Made by a program: the position numbers and the translations under genes
Shown: in pieces, positions 1 through 9,269 of the stretch
How the letters are laid out: each line of letters opens with the position of its first letter
How positions within the stretch are numbered: the first letter of the stretch is position 1
The notes under the pieces: generated by a model
Told to the model about the DNA's origin: nothing
The model's database searches: none
The model's input: only the letters and a program-made list of their open reading frames with translations
Assembly: GCA_900314665.1 (NCBI GenBank)
Contig: OMWF01000257.1
Coordinates: 1 to 40,169 of the forward strand
Direction: 5' to 3'
From: an uncultured Actinomycetes bacterium
Lineage (GTDB): Bacteria > Actinomycetota > Coriobacteriia > Coriobacteriales > RUG033
Length of the DNA: 40,169 bases

Positions 1-573
1 CCCGACCACGTCGCCCAGGGCCTGGCCCTTCTCCGGCGGCTGCACGACGCGGCCCTGCCCTGCCCCTTCAGCTCCGACATGAAGGCCAGCAACCGGGAGC
101 TTGCCAGGCTCATCGAAGAGCAGGGCATCGCCGACAGCCATGGGCTTGCCGCCTATGCCGAGCTGGTCCGCCTCGTGCAGGAGGGCGCGGACCGCGACGG
201 CGTCGCCTCCGTGCTCTGCCACAACGACGCGTGCGACGCAAACTTCCTGGTGACCCCCGGCGAGATGCGCCTCATCGACTGGGAGTACGGGGGACTCGCC
301 GACCCCGGCAGCGACCTGGCCTCGTTCATCTGCGGCACCCGGTTTGCCCCGGACGAGGTCGACGCCCTCATCGCCGCCTACTACGGGCACCAGCCGAGCG
401 TGGCCGAGCATCGTCACATGATCGGCTACATTGCGCTCTACTGCTACCACTGGCTGCTCTGGGCCGAATACCAGGAGGCCCATGGCATGGTGGGCAACCA
501 GATGCCGGCCATCTGGGAGGAGTACGCCCAGGCCTACATCCCGCGGGCGGCCGAGCTCTACCGCGAGCGGTGA
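1..573 (+). CDS. Choline-kinase-like (LicA-type) phosphotransferase, 5' truncated by window edge
   Basis: The reading frame is open from base 1, so only the last 190 residues are present and the true start lies upstream. The visible part holds the catalytic half of the aminoglycoside-phosphotransferase/choline-kinase fold. It has a Brenner-type loop HNDACDANF near visible residue 75, then IDWEYGGLADP carrying the metal-binding Asp, and an upstream LLRRLHDA helix typical of LicA and ethanolamine/choline kinases. Family knowledge: such enzymes phosphorylate choline or a related amino alcohol with ATP, often to decorate surface polysaccharide or teichoic acid. The substrate cannot be read here; a different small hydroxylated substrate is possible. 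No partner lic genes are visible because the upstream side is cut off. The gene ends at a TGA, followed by a 228-base AT-richer spacer before argR. Confidence 0.8.
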   Translation, partial: PDHVAQGLALLRRLHDAALPCPFSSDMKASNRELARLIEEQGIADSHGLAAYAELVRLVQEGADRDGVASVLCHNDACDANFLVTPGEMRLIDWEYGGLADPGSDLASFICGTRFAPDEVDALIAAYYGHQPSVAEHRHMIGYIALYCYHWLLWAEYQEAHGMVGNQMPAIWEEYAQAYIPRAAELYRER

Positions 574-622
574 GGGGTGGGCACCTCCTCCGTACAACAG
601 GCCACACAGTTCGCAAAGATGC

Positions 623-691
623 TTGATTTAACCGTTCATATGCAATAATTGCGCATAAAATCATAAAAATATAAATTCTACTGGGAATTCT
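623..691 (+). promoter_or_regulatory. AT-rich control region upstream of argR, with candidate promoters and ARG-box-like repeats
   Basis: This is an unusually AT-rich island in a GC-rich window. TTGATT (623-628) lies 17 bases before TAATTG (646-651). A second possible -10, TATAAA, is at 670-675. Overlapping these are an 11-base perfect palindrome GCAATAATTGC (642-652), a stretch at 662-680 that loosely resembles the Gram-positive ARG box (CAT...AAATTC), and a direct repeat AATTCT at 674-679 and 686-691, about one helical turn apart. ArgR autoregulation is known in many bacteria, so operator function is plausible, but the match to any ARG consensus is imperfect. Confidence 0.35.
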
Positions 692-801
692 ATGGGTTTA
701 TCGATAGACTCAGAGCTGTTTGAATGCACGGTTGGGCATGGCTTCGGACGCTCCTGCGCACGGGCATTGGAGGACGGAGCCAGGTGGAATGGGGTGAGGG
801 C

Positions 802-1266
802 ATGCGACGCCGAAACGACCGACACGACGTGATACGGGACATCATCCGCACGGAGCGCATCACGACCCAGCGGGCGCTGGTTGAGTCCCTGCGCGGCCGG
901 GGCTACGACTGCACCCAGGCCACGGTCTCCCGCGACATCAAGGACTTGAACGTCCGCAAGGTCGAAGGGGGCGTCTATGCGCTGGTCGAGGACATACACC
1001 TCACGCACATGGTGCATGACCTGGTTGACGAGGTAAAGCGGACGGGCAACCTGGCGCTCGTCAAGTCGAGTACCGGCACCGCCTCCGGCGTAGCCGCGGC
1101 GCTCGATGCGACGGAGCTTCCGGGCGTGATGGGGTCCATCGCGGGCGACGATACGATTCTCGTGATCTGCGAGGACGAGGAGAGCGCCGAGAAGTTCGTG
1201 ACCATCATCGAGGGGCTGCTTCCCGAGGAAGTGCCCGAGGACGAGGAGTTCGGGGAAGAGGAGTAG
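802..1266 (+). CDS. argR: Arginine repressor ArgR
   Basis: The 154-residue protein matches the usual ArgR length. The N-terminal winged helix (about residues 1-70) includes ITTQ...LVESLRGRGYDCTQATVSRDIKDLNV, where QATVSRDI is the recognition helix region. The C-terminal arginine-binding hexamerisation domain shows GTASGVAAALD and the hallmark GSIAGDDTILVI. The tail is very acidic (PEDEEFGEEE). ATG 802 is preferred over an upstream in-frame start at 724, because GGGGTGAGGG sits just before it and the extra 26 residues look unrelated to the family. By family role, ArgR with L-arginine represses biosynthesis genes, and in some bacteria activates catabolism. It lies directly upstream of argG and argH, its likely targets, with a candidate self-operator upstream. 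Confidence 0.95.
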   Translation: MRRRNDRHDVIRDIIRTERITTQRALVESLRGRGYDCTQATVSRDIKDLNVRKVEGGVYALVEDIHLTHMVHDLVDEVKRTGNLALVKSSTGTASGVAAALDATELPGVMGSIAGDDTILVICEDEESAEKFVTIIEGLLPEEVPEDEEFGEEE

Positions 1267-1333
1267 GATCCTCACGCGTTTTGTCAGGCAGGCGCGGCGT
1301 CGATAAGGCGAGCCGCGCGGAAAGGTGGAGAGA

Positions 1334-2557
<1,224 letters not shown>

Positions 2558-2634
2558 GCGCCGGCCGCCATTGACACGTCGTGGGGGCGGCTCGCATACA
2601 CAAGGCAGCTGCTCGCGTAATGGGAGGTCGGCAT

Positions 2635-4056
2635 ATGCCAGCACCGCAACATGACAACAAGGCCCTCTGGGGCGGTCGGTTTGAGGGACATCCGGAGCGC
2701 TTCACGCAGGAGTTCGGCGCCTCGCTGCCCATCGACAACCGCCTCTGGCGAGAGGATATCGACGGCTCCAAGGCTCACGCCCGGATGCTCGCCCGGCAAG
2801 GCATCATCTCGAATCAGGACGCCGAGGACATCGTGGCCGGCCTGGACCGGGTGGCGGCGAGCATCGAGGCGGGCACCTTTGTCTGGGACATCGATGACGA
2901 GGACATCCACATGGCCATCGAGCGCACCCTGACCGAGGACATCGGGGCGGCCGGGGGGCGGCTCCACACCGGTCGCTCGCGCAATGACCAGGTGGCGACC
3001 GACACCCGCCTGTGGGCCAAGCGGGCCTCGGCCAAGCTGGCGGGCGAGCTTCTGGCCCTGCGCCAGAGCCTCATCGACGTGGCGGCCGATAACCCGGACG
3101 CGGTGATGCCCGGCTACACCCACATGCAGCGGGCCCAGCCCATTCTCTTCGCCCATCACATGCTGGCCTACTCGTGGATGTTCGCCCGCGACTTCACCAG
3201 GGTGGTCGCCGCCCACGCCTCCGCTGACGTGCTTCCCCTCGGCAGCGCCGCCCTGGCGGGCACCACCTATCCTCTCGACCGCAGTTACGTGGCCGAGCAG
3301 CTGGGCTTCTCGCGCATCTCGCAGAACTCGCTCGACGCGGTGTCCGACCGCGACTTCCTGCTCGACCTGGACTACGCGTGCAGCGTGGCTATGATGCACC
3401 TCTCCCGCCTGGCCGAGGAGCTGGTGTACTGGTCGAGCGGAGAGTTTGGCTTCATCACCATGTCCGATCAGTTCTCGACCGGCAGCTCCATCATGCCGCA
3501 GAAGAAGAACCCCGATTTTGCCGAGCTCATCCGTGGCAAGTCGGGCCGCGTGGTGGGCGACCTCACCGCCCTGCTGGTCACGATGAAGGGCTTGCCGCTG
3601 GCCTACAACAAGGACATGCAGGAGGACAAGGAGGGCGTCTTCGACGCAGTCGACACCCTCACCGCCTGCCTGCACGTGATGCGCGGCATGATTACCACCA
3701 TGCGCGTGAACGAGGCGCGGATGCGCGAAGCCGCCCATGGCGGCTTCATGGCCGCCACCGACCTTGCCGACTACCTGGTGGGGACCGGCCTGCCGTTCCG
3801 CGAGGCGCACGAGGTGGTGGGCCGCATCGTGCTCGCCTGCGAGAAGGAGGGGAGGACCTTGCAGTCGCTTACCCTCGAGGAGCTCAAGGAGTTCTCCGAC
3901 CGCTTTGGGGAGGATGCCCGCGACGCGGTCGACATCGACCGGGTCGTCGACCGCCGCACCACCGTGGGCGGCACCTCGCACAGCTCCGTGGCCGAGCAGC
4001 TGGCGAGTGCCCGGGAGCAGCTAGCCGCCGATAAGGAGACGGCCAGCCGCCTCTAG
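2635..4056 (+). CDS. argH: Argininosuccinate lyase
   Basis: ArgH splits argininosuccinate into arginine and fumarate, completing arginine synthesis. The 473-residue product has the fumarase/aspartase superfamily signature GSSIMPQKKNP at about residues 283-293, which carries the catalytic Ser loop. It also has the N-terminal LWGGRFEG and the HTGRSRNDQVATD motif of argininosuccinate lyases. ATG 2635 was chosen because GGGAGGT sits six bases upstream; an in-frame GTG at 2581 would add 18 residues with no family match. It is the last gene of the argR-argG-argH group. It converges with the minus-strand penicillin-binding protein gene, with a long hairpin between them. The other arginine genes (argCJBDF) are not in the window. 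Confidence 0.98.
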   Translation: MPAPQHDNKALWGGRFEGHPERFTQEFGASLPIDNRLWREDIDGSKAHARMLARQGIISNQDAEDIVAGLDRVAASIEAGTFVWDIDDEDIHMAIERTLTEDIGAAGGRLHTGRSRNDQVATDTRLWAKRASAKLAGELLALRQSLIDVAADNPDAVMPGYTHMQRAQPILFAHHMLAYSWMFARDFTRVVAAHASADVLPLGSAALAGTTYPLDRSYVAEQLGFSRISQNSLDAVSDRDFLLDLDYACSVAMMHLSRLAEELVYWSSGEFGFITMSDQFSTGSSIMPQKKNPDFAELIRGKSGRVVGDLTALLVTMKGLPLAYNKDMQEDKEGVFDAVDTLTACLHVMRGMITTMRVNEARMREAAHGGFMAATDLADYLVGTGLPFREAHEVVGRIVLACEKEGRTLQSLTLEELKEFSDRFGEDARDAVDIDRVVDRRTTVGGTSHSSVAEQLASAREQLAADKETASRL

Positions 4057-4093
4057 GCGGCCGATGCCATAGTCCTTGATCGGAGCGCAACGA

Positions 4094-4150
4094 GAAGGGC
4101 CGCACCGCGCAGGGTGTTCCGTAGAAACCCGGTGCGCGGTGCGGCCCTTC
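4094..4150. terminator. Strong hairpin between convergent argH and PBP genes
   Basis: Perfect 18-base arms lie at 4094-4111 and 4133-4150 around a 21-base loop. The loop can pair further (GGGT with ACCC). The hairpin sits between two genes that run toward each other, so one structure could end both transcripts. There is no clear U-run on either side, so simple intrinsic termination is likely but not certain. Confidence 0.75.
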
Positions 4151-4176
4151 GTGCGTTATCTCATGGGCGCGAAAGA

Positions 4177-6426
4177 CTAGTCCCCGCTGCTGTTCTCGGC
4201 GCCCCCGGCGGATTCGCCCCCGTTGCCGCCATCGCCGCCGGAACCTGATTCCTGGCCAGGGCCGGACTCTTGGCCGCCGCCGGCGCCGGCATTCGAGCCG
4301 CTTGACTCGGCGTTGCCCGAGTCGCCGCCTTCGCCGCCCGTGCCGCCGCTGGCGGCGCCGGAGCCCGTGCTGGAGCCCGTACCGGTGCCGGCTCCGGTGC
4401 TCGTGCTTGTGTGGCTCTCGGAGGTGGTTTGCGCGGTGGAGGTCGCGGTGCCCTGCCTCTCCTCATCTTTTTGCGTCGAGGTGGAGGTGGAGCTGCCGCT
4501 GCCGCCGAAGACGCTGCTCCAGCGGCTCCAGTCGTAGGTGAGGGAGCCAGTCGGCTGGCGGAACCGCTCGTTGTCCGCGCCCATGATGCCGAGCGCCTGC
4601 TCGGTGAAGGCGCCCCAGACCGGAGCGCAGGTGTTGCCGCCGTATCCCTGGCCGCCGTTGTAGTAGATGGTCGAGTCCTCGCGGGAGCCGAGCCAGATGG
4701 CGGTCGCCAGCTGCGGCGTGTAGCCGCAGAACCAGTTGTCTCGGCAGTTCTCGGAAGTGCCGGTCTTGCCGGCTGCCGCCTGCCCATTGTCGAGCGACGC
4801 CGCGGAGCCGGTGCCGCGGGTGATGACACCTTCCAGCACGTCTGTGGTCACCGAGGCGACCTCGGGGTCAAGCACCTGGGTGCCCGTGGTGTCCTCCTGA
4901 AAGAGCACGTCTCCCGCGGAGTTGGTGATCTTGGTGATGGCCGAGGGGTCGCGGTGGACGCCGTTGGCGGCCAAGGTGGCGTAGGCGGAGGCCATCTCCA
5001 GCGTGCAGACCCCCTGGGTGCCCAGGGAGATGGACTCCACCGACTCGAGCGGCGAGGTGATACCCATGGACTTGCAGGTGTCGACGATGGGCTGGGCTCC
5101 GATGGCGTGGGCCAGGTGCGCGTAGACCGTGTTGACCGAGAGCCAGGTGGCGCGCTCGATGGTCATGTCGCCGTAGCCGGTGCCCTCGGAGTTTCTGACG
5201 GTCCATGTGGGCGAGATGGTCGCCGGTGATGACGAGTCGCACGTCATCTGCGGTGAGATGCCCTCTTTGAGGGCGGTGACCAGGGTGAAGGTCTTCATCG
5301 AGGAGCCTGCCTGCCGACGGGCCTGGGTGGCGAGGTTGAACTGCTCGGCGTAGTAGTCGCGGCCGCCCACCATGGCGAGGATGTGGCCGGTCTTGGGGTC
5401 GATCGAGGTGAGCGAGTACTCGAGGGAGTCGCTCTGACCCTCCAGGTACCTGTTGGTGACTTCCTCGGCGGCGTCTTGGACGCGGGTGTCGAGGGAGGTC
5501 TGGATGACGAGGCCGCCGCGGAAAATCTCTGCGTCCGAGTAGTTCTCAGAGAGCAGGCCCTGCACGTAGGTCACGAAGTAGGGGTAGCGGTAGATGCCGG
5601 TGTGCGCCTGCGCGGCGACGTTGAGGTTGAGCGGCTCGGCCTGGGCGGCGTCATGCTCCTGCTGGGTGATGTCGCCGGCCGTGAGCATGCGGTCGAGGAC
5701 TGTGTTGCGGCGGTTGACGGCTGCATCCGGGTTGTTGACCGGGTTCAGGTTGTTGGGCGACTGGGGGATGCCCACCAGCAGCGCCGCCTCGGCCAGGGTG
5801 AGGTCGGATGCCGACTTGGAGAAGTAATGCTGGCTCGCCGCCTCGATTCCGTAGGCGCCGTCGCCGTAGTTGATGGTGTTCAGATACATCATCAGGATGT
5901 CGTCCTTGGAGTATTGGCGCTCGATCTCCAAGGCGAGAAACGCCTCGCGCACCTTTCGCCTGATGGTGAGGTCGTTCATCTCGTCGAGCAGCAGGGTGTT
6001 GCGCACGTACTGCTGGGTGATGGTGGAGCCGCCCTCGTTGCCTCCCGTGAGCTGGGAGATGACGGCGCGGCCGATGCCCTGGATGTCGACGCCGTTATGC
6101 TCGTAGAAGCGCACGTCCTCGGTGTCGACGGTGCCGTTGAGCACGTAGGGGCTCACCTTGTCTATGGTGATGGCGGTGCGGTTCTGGGTGGCGAACTCCG
6201 CAAGCAGCACGCCGTCTGCCGAGTAGACCTGAGAGGGGGCGGCGATGGAGTAGGCCTCGGCGTCTGAGGCGTCGGGCAGGTCTGAGAGCCATTCGTCGGC
6301 GACTCGGACCAACCCCACGACCCCGGCGACTGCGACTGCCACGATGGCGAGCACGATGGCCAGGGCGAGGAATCCCGGCGCATGGGTCTTGGCGCGGGGC
6401 CGGCCGTTCCAGTAGCGAGTTGACAT
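4177..6426 (-). CDS. Class A penicillin-binding protein (bifunctional glycosyltransferase/transpeptidase)
   Basis: This 749-residue enzyme polymerises lipid II and cross-links peptidoglycan at the outer face of the membrane. A short cytoplasmic tail precedes one membrane segment (about 17-41). The GT51 domain (about 65-240) has TEDVRFYEHNGVD with catalytic Glu103, GGSTITQQ at 132-139 and SKDDILMMYLN. The transpeptidase domain has SxxK as Ser375-Lys378, SVN at 430-432 and KTGTS at 554-558, all intact. From about residue 641 to the end is a low-complexity Ser/Thr/Gly/Glu tail, a common actinobacterial trait. The ATG is preceded on the minus strand by GGGAGG at good spacing. The gene stands alone, divergent from the U32 gene and convergent with argH. 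Confidence 0.96.
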   Translation of the reverse strand: MSTRYWNGRPRAKTHAPGFLALAIVLAIVAVAVAGVVGLVRVADEWLSDLPDASDAEAYSIAAPSQVYSADGVLLAEFATQNRTAITIDKVSPYVLNGTVDTEDVRFYEHNGVDIQGIGRAVISQLTGGNEGGSTITQQYVRNTLLLDEMNDLTIRRKVREAFLALEIERQYSKDDILMMYLNTINYGDGAYGIEAASQHYFSKSASDLTLAEAALLVGIPQSPNNLNPVNNPDAAVNRRNTVLDRMLTAGDITQQEHDAAQAEPLNLNVAAQAHTGIYRYPYFVTYVQGLLSENYSDAEIFRGGLVIQTSLDTRVQDAAEEVTNRYLEGQSDSLEYSLTSIDPKTGHILAMVGGRDYYAEQFNLATQARRQAGSSMKTFTLVTALKEGISPQMTCDSSSPATISPTWTVRNSEGTGYGDMTIERATWLSVNTVYAHLAHAIGAQPIVDTCKSMGITSPLESVESISLGTQGVCTLEMASAYATLAANGVHRDPSAITKITNSAGDVLFQEDTTGTQVLDPEVASVTTDVLEGVITRGTGSAASLDNGQAAAGKTGTSENCRDNWFCGYTPQLATAIWLGSREDSTIYYNGGQGYGGNTCAPVWGAFTEQALGIMGADNERFRQPTGSLTYDWSRWSSVFGGSGSSTSTSTQKDEERQGTATSTAQTTSESHTSTSTGAGTGTGSSTGSGAASGGTGGEGGDSGNAESSGSNAGAGGGQESGPGQESGSGGDGGNGGESAGGAENSSGD

Positions 6427-6461
6427 GCAACCTCCCAGTCTGCGGCAGCTCGTGAACCCCT

Positions 6462-6491
6462 ATTATCATCCTCCGCATGTCAGTCTGTCAG
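6462..6491 (-). promoter_or_regulatory. Putative sigma-70-type promoter of the PBP gene
   Basis: Read on the minus strand, CTGACA (6491-6486) and GATAAT (6467-6462) are separated by 18 bases. The -10 lies about 36 bases before the PBP start codon. Both hexamers differ from consensus by a single base. This is sequence inspection only. Confidence 0.55.
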
Positions 6492-6583
6492 GTGGATGGC
6501 CGTTGCAACCGGGTCAAACGCCGGCCAGACGTGGCACAGGGCGTGCCCGGTAGCGGTGAGCGGCCCGTTTTTGACCCTATGCC

Positions 6584-6612
6584 TTAAACGATCGCCCCTC
6601 GTGCGCTACTCT
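6584..6612 (+). promoter_or_regulatory. Putative sigma-70-type promoter of the U32 gene
   Basis: TTAAAC (6584-6589) and TACTCT (6607-6612) are separated by exactly 17 bases, about 45 bases upstream of the GTG start at 6657. It lies back to back with the minus-strand PBP promoter. Confidence 0.55.
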
Positions 6613-6656
6613 GAAGCCTTACCTGAGAGGACAGAGGACCGAGAGAGGACAGTGCA

Positions 6657-9131
6657 GTGGGAGCTACCGGTGGGTCTTTACGGCAACGTACGTTCGAGCT
6701 GCTGGCGCCGGCCGGCACCGAGGAGGCGGCGCGGGCCGCGCTCGCCAACGGGGCCGATGCGGTCTATCTGGGCCTGGGCGAGTTCAACGCCCGCCGCAAC
6801 GCCCAGAACCTGGGGCTTGAGGAGCTCGAGCGGATCTGCCGGCTCGCCCACCTGGGCGGGCAGCGCATCTACCTGACCGTCAACACCGTCCTCGCCGGCG
6901 AGGAGCTCCCGCGCGCGCTCGCCTTGATCGACCAGGCTTGGAGGGCCGGCATCGACGCGGTCATCGTCCAGGACCTTGGGCTTCTCAAGCTGCTCACCGA
7001 AACGATGCCCCAGGTGGAGGTGCACGCCTCCACGCAGATGAACATCCAGGACGCGCGGGGCGTGGAGCTGCTGGCGCGGCTGGGGGCCCGCCGGGTGACC
7101 TTGGCCCGCGAGCTCAGCCTCGAGGAGCTCTCCTCCCTGGCCGCGCTCGGGGTCGAGCTCGAGGTCTTCGGGCACGGCGCGCTCTGCGTCTGCGCCTCCG
7201 GCCAGTGCCTGATGTCGAGCCTCATCGGCGGGCGCTCCGCCAACCGAGGCCTGTGCGCGCAGCCCTGCCGCCTACCCTACCTGCTGGTGGATGAGGAGGG
7301 GCGGCCCCTCGCCGACCCTGACGAGGTGGGGCGCTACCTGCTCTCGCCCAAGGACCTGAGCACCATCGACATCATCCCCGAGCTCATCGGCACCGGGGTC
7401 TCATCGCTCAAGATCGAGGGCCGCATGAAGTCCCCGCAGTACGTGGCCACCACCACCGCCGTCTACCGGTGGGTCATCGACCGGGCGCTTGCAGGCCGCC
7501 CCGCCGCCCCCAGCGCTGGTGCGCGAGACGACCTGGCGGAGGCCTTCTCGCGCGGGTTCACCACCGCGTACCTGACCGGCCAGCGCGACATGGGCATGAT
7601 GGGCCCAAAGCGGCCCAACAACCGCGGAATCAGGGTGGGGCGCGTCTCCGCCCTGGGAGGGGGCCTGGTGGAGCTTTCGCTCGACCGCGCCATCCGCTGC
7701 GGCGACGTGCTCGAGTACTGGACCTCCCGCGGCGCCGTGGCCGAGCGGGTGTCCTCGCTCGAGTTTCACGGCCAGGCGGCGGACGAGGCGCCGGCGGGAT
7801 CGAAGCCGCGTCTTTCCGTGAGCCGCCCGGTGGCGCCGGGCGACCGCGTGTTCCGGGTCTCAAACGCCCGCCTCGAGGAGCGCGCGGCCAAGAGCTACGA
7901 GGGCTTCGCGGGCGTGGTGCGGCCGGTGGAGGTGCGGGTCGCATGCCGGCTGGGCGAGCCGCTCGCGGTGACGCTCGCCGACCGCGAGGGGCACCTGGCG
8001 TCCGCCGCGGGCCCGCAGGTCGAGCCGGCTCGCACCAAGGCCGTCACCGAGCAGGACATCCGCGAGCACGTGGGCCGCTTCGGAGGCACCTGCTTTACCC
8101 CGGCCTCCTGGGACATCGACCTCGACGAGGGCGTGGGCGTGGGCTTCTCGCTTCTCCACCGCCTGCGCCGGGAGGCAGCCGAGAAGCTCGAGGAGGAGCT
8201 GCTCGCGCCCTATGCGGAGCGCAGCCAGCAGCCGCAGCCCCTGCTCGCCGTCGAGCGGGAGGAGGCGGGGGCAAAGCGAGCCGATCGCCCCGCCGACCCC
8301 TCGCAGGCGCTGGTGTCGCTGCTGGTGAGCGCCGAGAACGCCGATGCCGCCCGCGAGGCGGCGAAGGGAACCCCGGTGCGCATCGAGGTGCCGGCGGTGG
8401 CGCTTGCCTTCGAGGGGGAGGCGGCGGCCCCCCTGCGCCGCGCCTTTGACGAGGGGGCGGCGCTGATGATGCCCGTCAACTGCCATGACGGACGCGACGC
8501 CCGGGTCATGGAGCTGGTGGGGGAGGGGCGCACGGTGGTGGCCGAGAGCCTCTCGCTGCTCGACGGCTGCGTTCGAGCGGGGGCTTCGGTCGAGGTCGGC
8601 CCCCATCTGCCGCTGTGGAACGCGCCCGCCATCGAACTGGTCAAATCGCTCGGTGCCAGCCGGGTCTGGCTCACCCCAGAGCTCTCGCTCGCGCAGATCG
8701 GCGCGCTGGCGGGGTCGTCGGCGCTGCCTCTCGGGCTCACGGTCTCGGGTGCCCAGGAGCTGATGGTGACCGAGCATTGCGGGCTCATGGCCATCGGGCC
8801 CTGCCAGGAGCGCTGCTCCTCGTGCGCGCGTCGGCGCCGTCGCACGTATCTGCTCGACCGCAAGGGCTACCGGTTCCCGTTGCAAAGCGACGCCGTGGGC
8901 CGCAGCCACCTCTACAACGCGGTGCCCCTCGACCTCGGCCCCCAGCTGCCCGACCTGCTGGCCAGCGGGGTCGGCGCGCTGAGGGTCGACGCCACCCTGC
9001 TCGGGGCGGACGAGGTGGGGCCGGCGCTGGAACGCATGCTGGAGGGGCTTGCGCGCGCCCAGGCGGGGCGCTCGCCGTTGTCCAAGCTCGGCGGCACGAC
9101 CACCGGGCACCTGTTTCGCGGCGTGCGATAG
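6657..9131 (+). CDS. U32 family peptidase-like protein with DUF3656-type collagenase region (RlhA/TrhP relative)
   Basis: This 824-residue protein starts with the U32 TIM-barrel signature FELLAPAGTEEAARAALANG, then AVYLGLGEFNARRNAQNLG. The cysteine cluster C177, C179, C184, C200 and C204 lies in the segment containing GHGALCVCASGQC and RGLCAQPC. In UbiU/UbiV, and by homology RlhA and TrhP, cysteines at this place bind a 4Fe-4S cluster. A long second half includes another Cys-rich stretch (EHCGLMAIGPCQERCSSC) followed by a DRKGYRFPL motif seen in the larger Firmicute-type U32 proteins. Family knowledge: close relatives hydroxylate rRNA or tRNA pyrimidines using prephenate, and true protease activity is doubtful. 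The exact target here is unknown. GTG 6657 follows GAGAGGAC. A promoter is visible upstream and tyrS lies downstream. Confidence 0.9.
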   Translation: MGATGGSLRQRTFELLAPAGTEEAARAALANGADAVYLGLGEFNARRNAQNLGLEELERICRLAHLGGQRIYLTVNTVLAGEELPRALALIDQAWRAGIDAVIVQDLGLLKLLTETMPQVEVHASTQMNIQDARGVELLARLGARRVTLARELSLEELSSLAALGVELEVFGHGALCVCASGQCLMSSLIGGRSANRGLCAQPCRLPYLLVDEEGRPLADPDEVGRYLLSPKDLSTIDIIPELIGTGVSSLKIEGRMKSPQYVATTTAVYRWVIDRALAGRPAAPSAGARDDLAEAFSRGFTTAYLTGQRDMGMMGPKRPNNRGIRVGRVSALGGGLVELSLDRAIRCGDVLEYWTSRGAVAERVSSLEFHGQAADEAPAGSKPRLSVSRPVAPGDRVFRVSNARLEERAAKSYEGFAGVVRPVEVRVACRLGEPLAVTLADREGHLASAAGPQVEPARTKAVTEQDIREHVGRFGGTCFTPASWDIDLDEGVGVGFSLLHRLRREAAEKLEEELLAPYAERSQQPQPLLAVEREEAGAKRADRPADPSQALVSLLVSAENADAAREAAKGTPVRIEVPAVALAFEGEAAAPLRRAFDEGAALMMPVNCHDGRDARVMELVGEGRTVVAESLSLLDGCVRAGASVEVGPHLPLWNAPAIELVKSLGASRVWLTPELSLAQIGALAGSSALPLGLTVSGAQELMVTEHCGLMAIGPCQERCSSCARRRRRTYLLDRKGYRFPLQSDAVGRSHLYNAVPLDLGPQLPDLLASGVGALRVDATLLGADEVGPALERMLEGLARAQAGRSPLSKLGGTTTGHLFRGVR

Positions 9132-9172
9132 CCGCATCCGGGTCGCCGTCCGCTCTCAGGGTTGGACGGTAA

Positions 9173-9181
9173 TGCTACGAT
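9173..9181 (+). promoter_or_regulatory. Extended -10 element upstream of tyrS
   Basis: TGCTACGAT fits the TGnTAnnnT extended -10 form, about 90 bases before the tyrS start. No convincing -35 hexamer is present. No T-box leader, which often precedes Gram-positive tyrS genes, can be recognised in 9132-9269. Confidence 0.35.
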
Positions 9182-9269
9182 ACCGGGCGTTGCCCCGGGC
9201 ATCCCGCCGGTGCGCGAGGTGCCGCGCCGGGCAGCGCTTCTCGTCAGGAACTCTCCGAAAGGACCACCC

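Noticed and set aside
9132-9269. Possible T-box leader before tyrS
   Set aside because: No T-box core sequence and no terminator with a competing antiterminator could be recognised.
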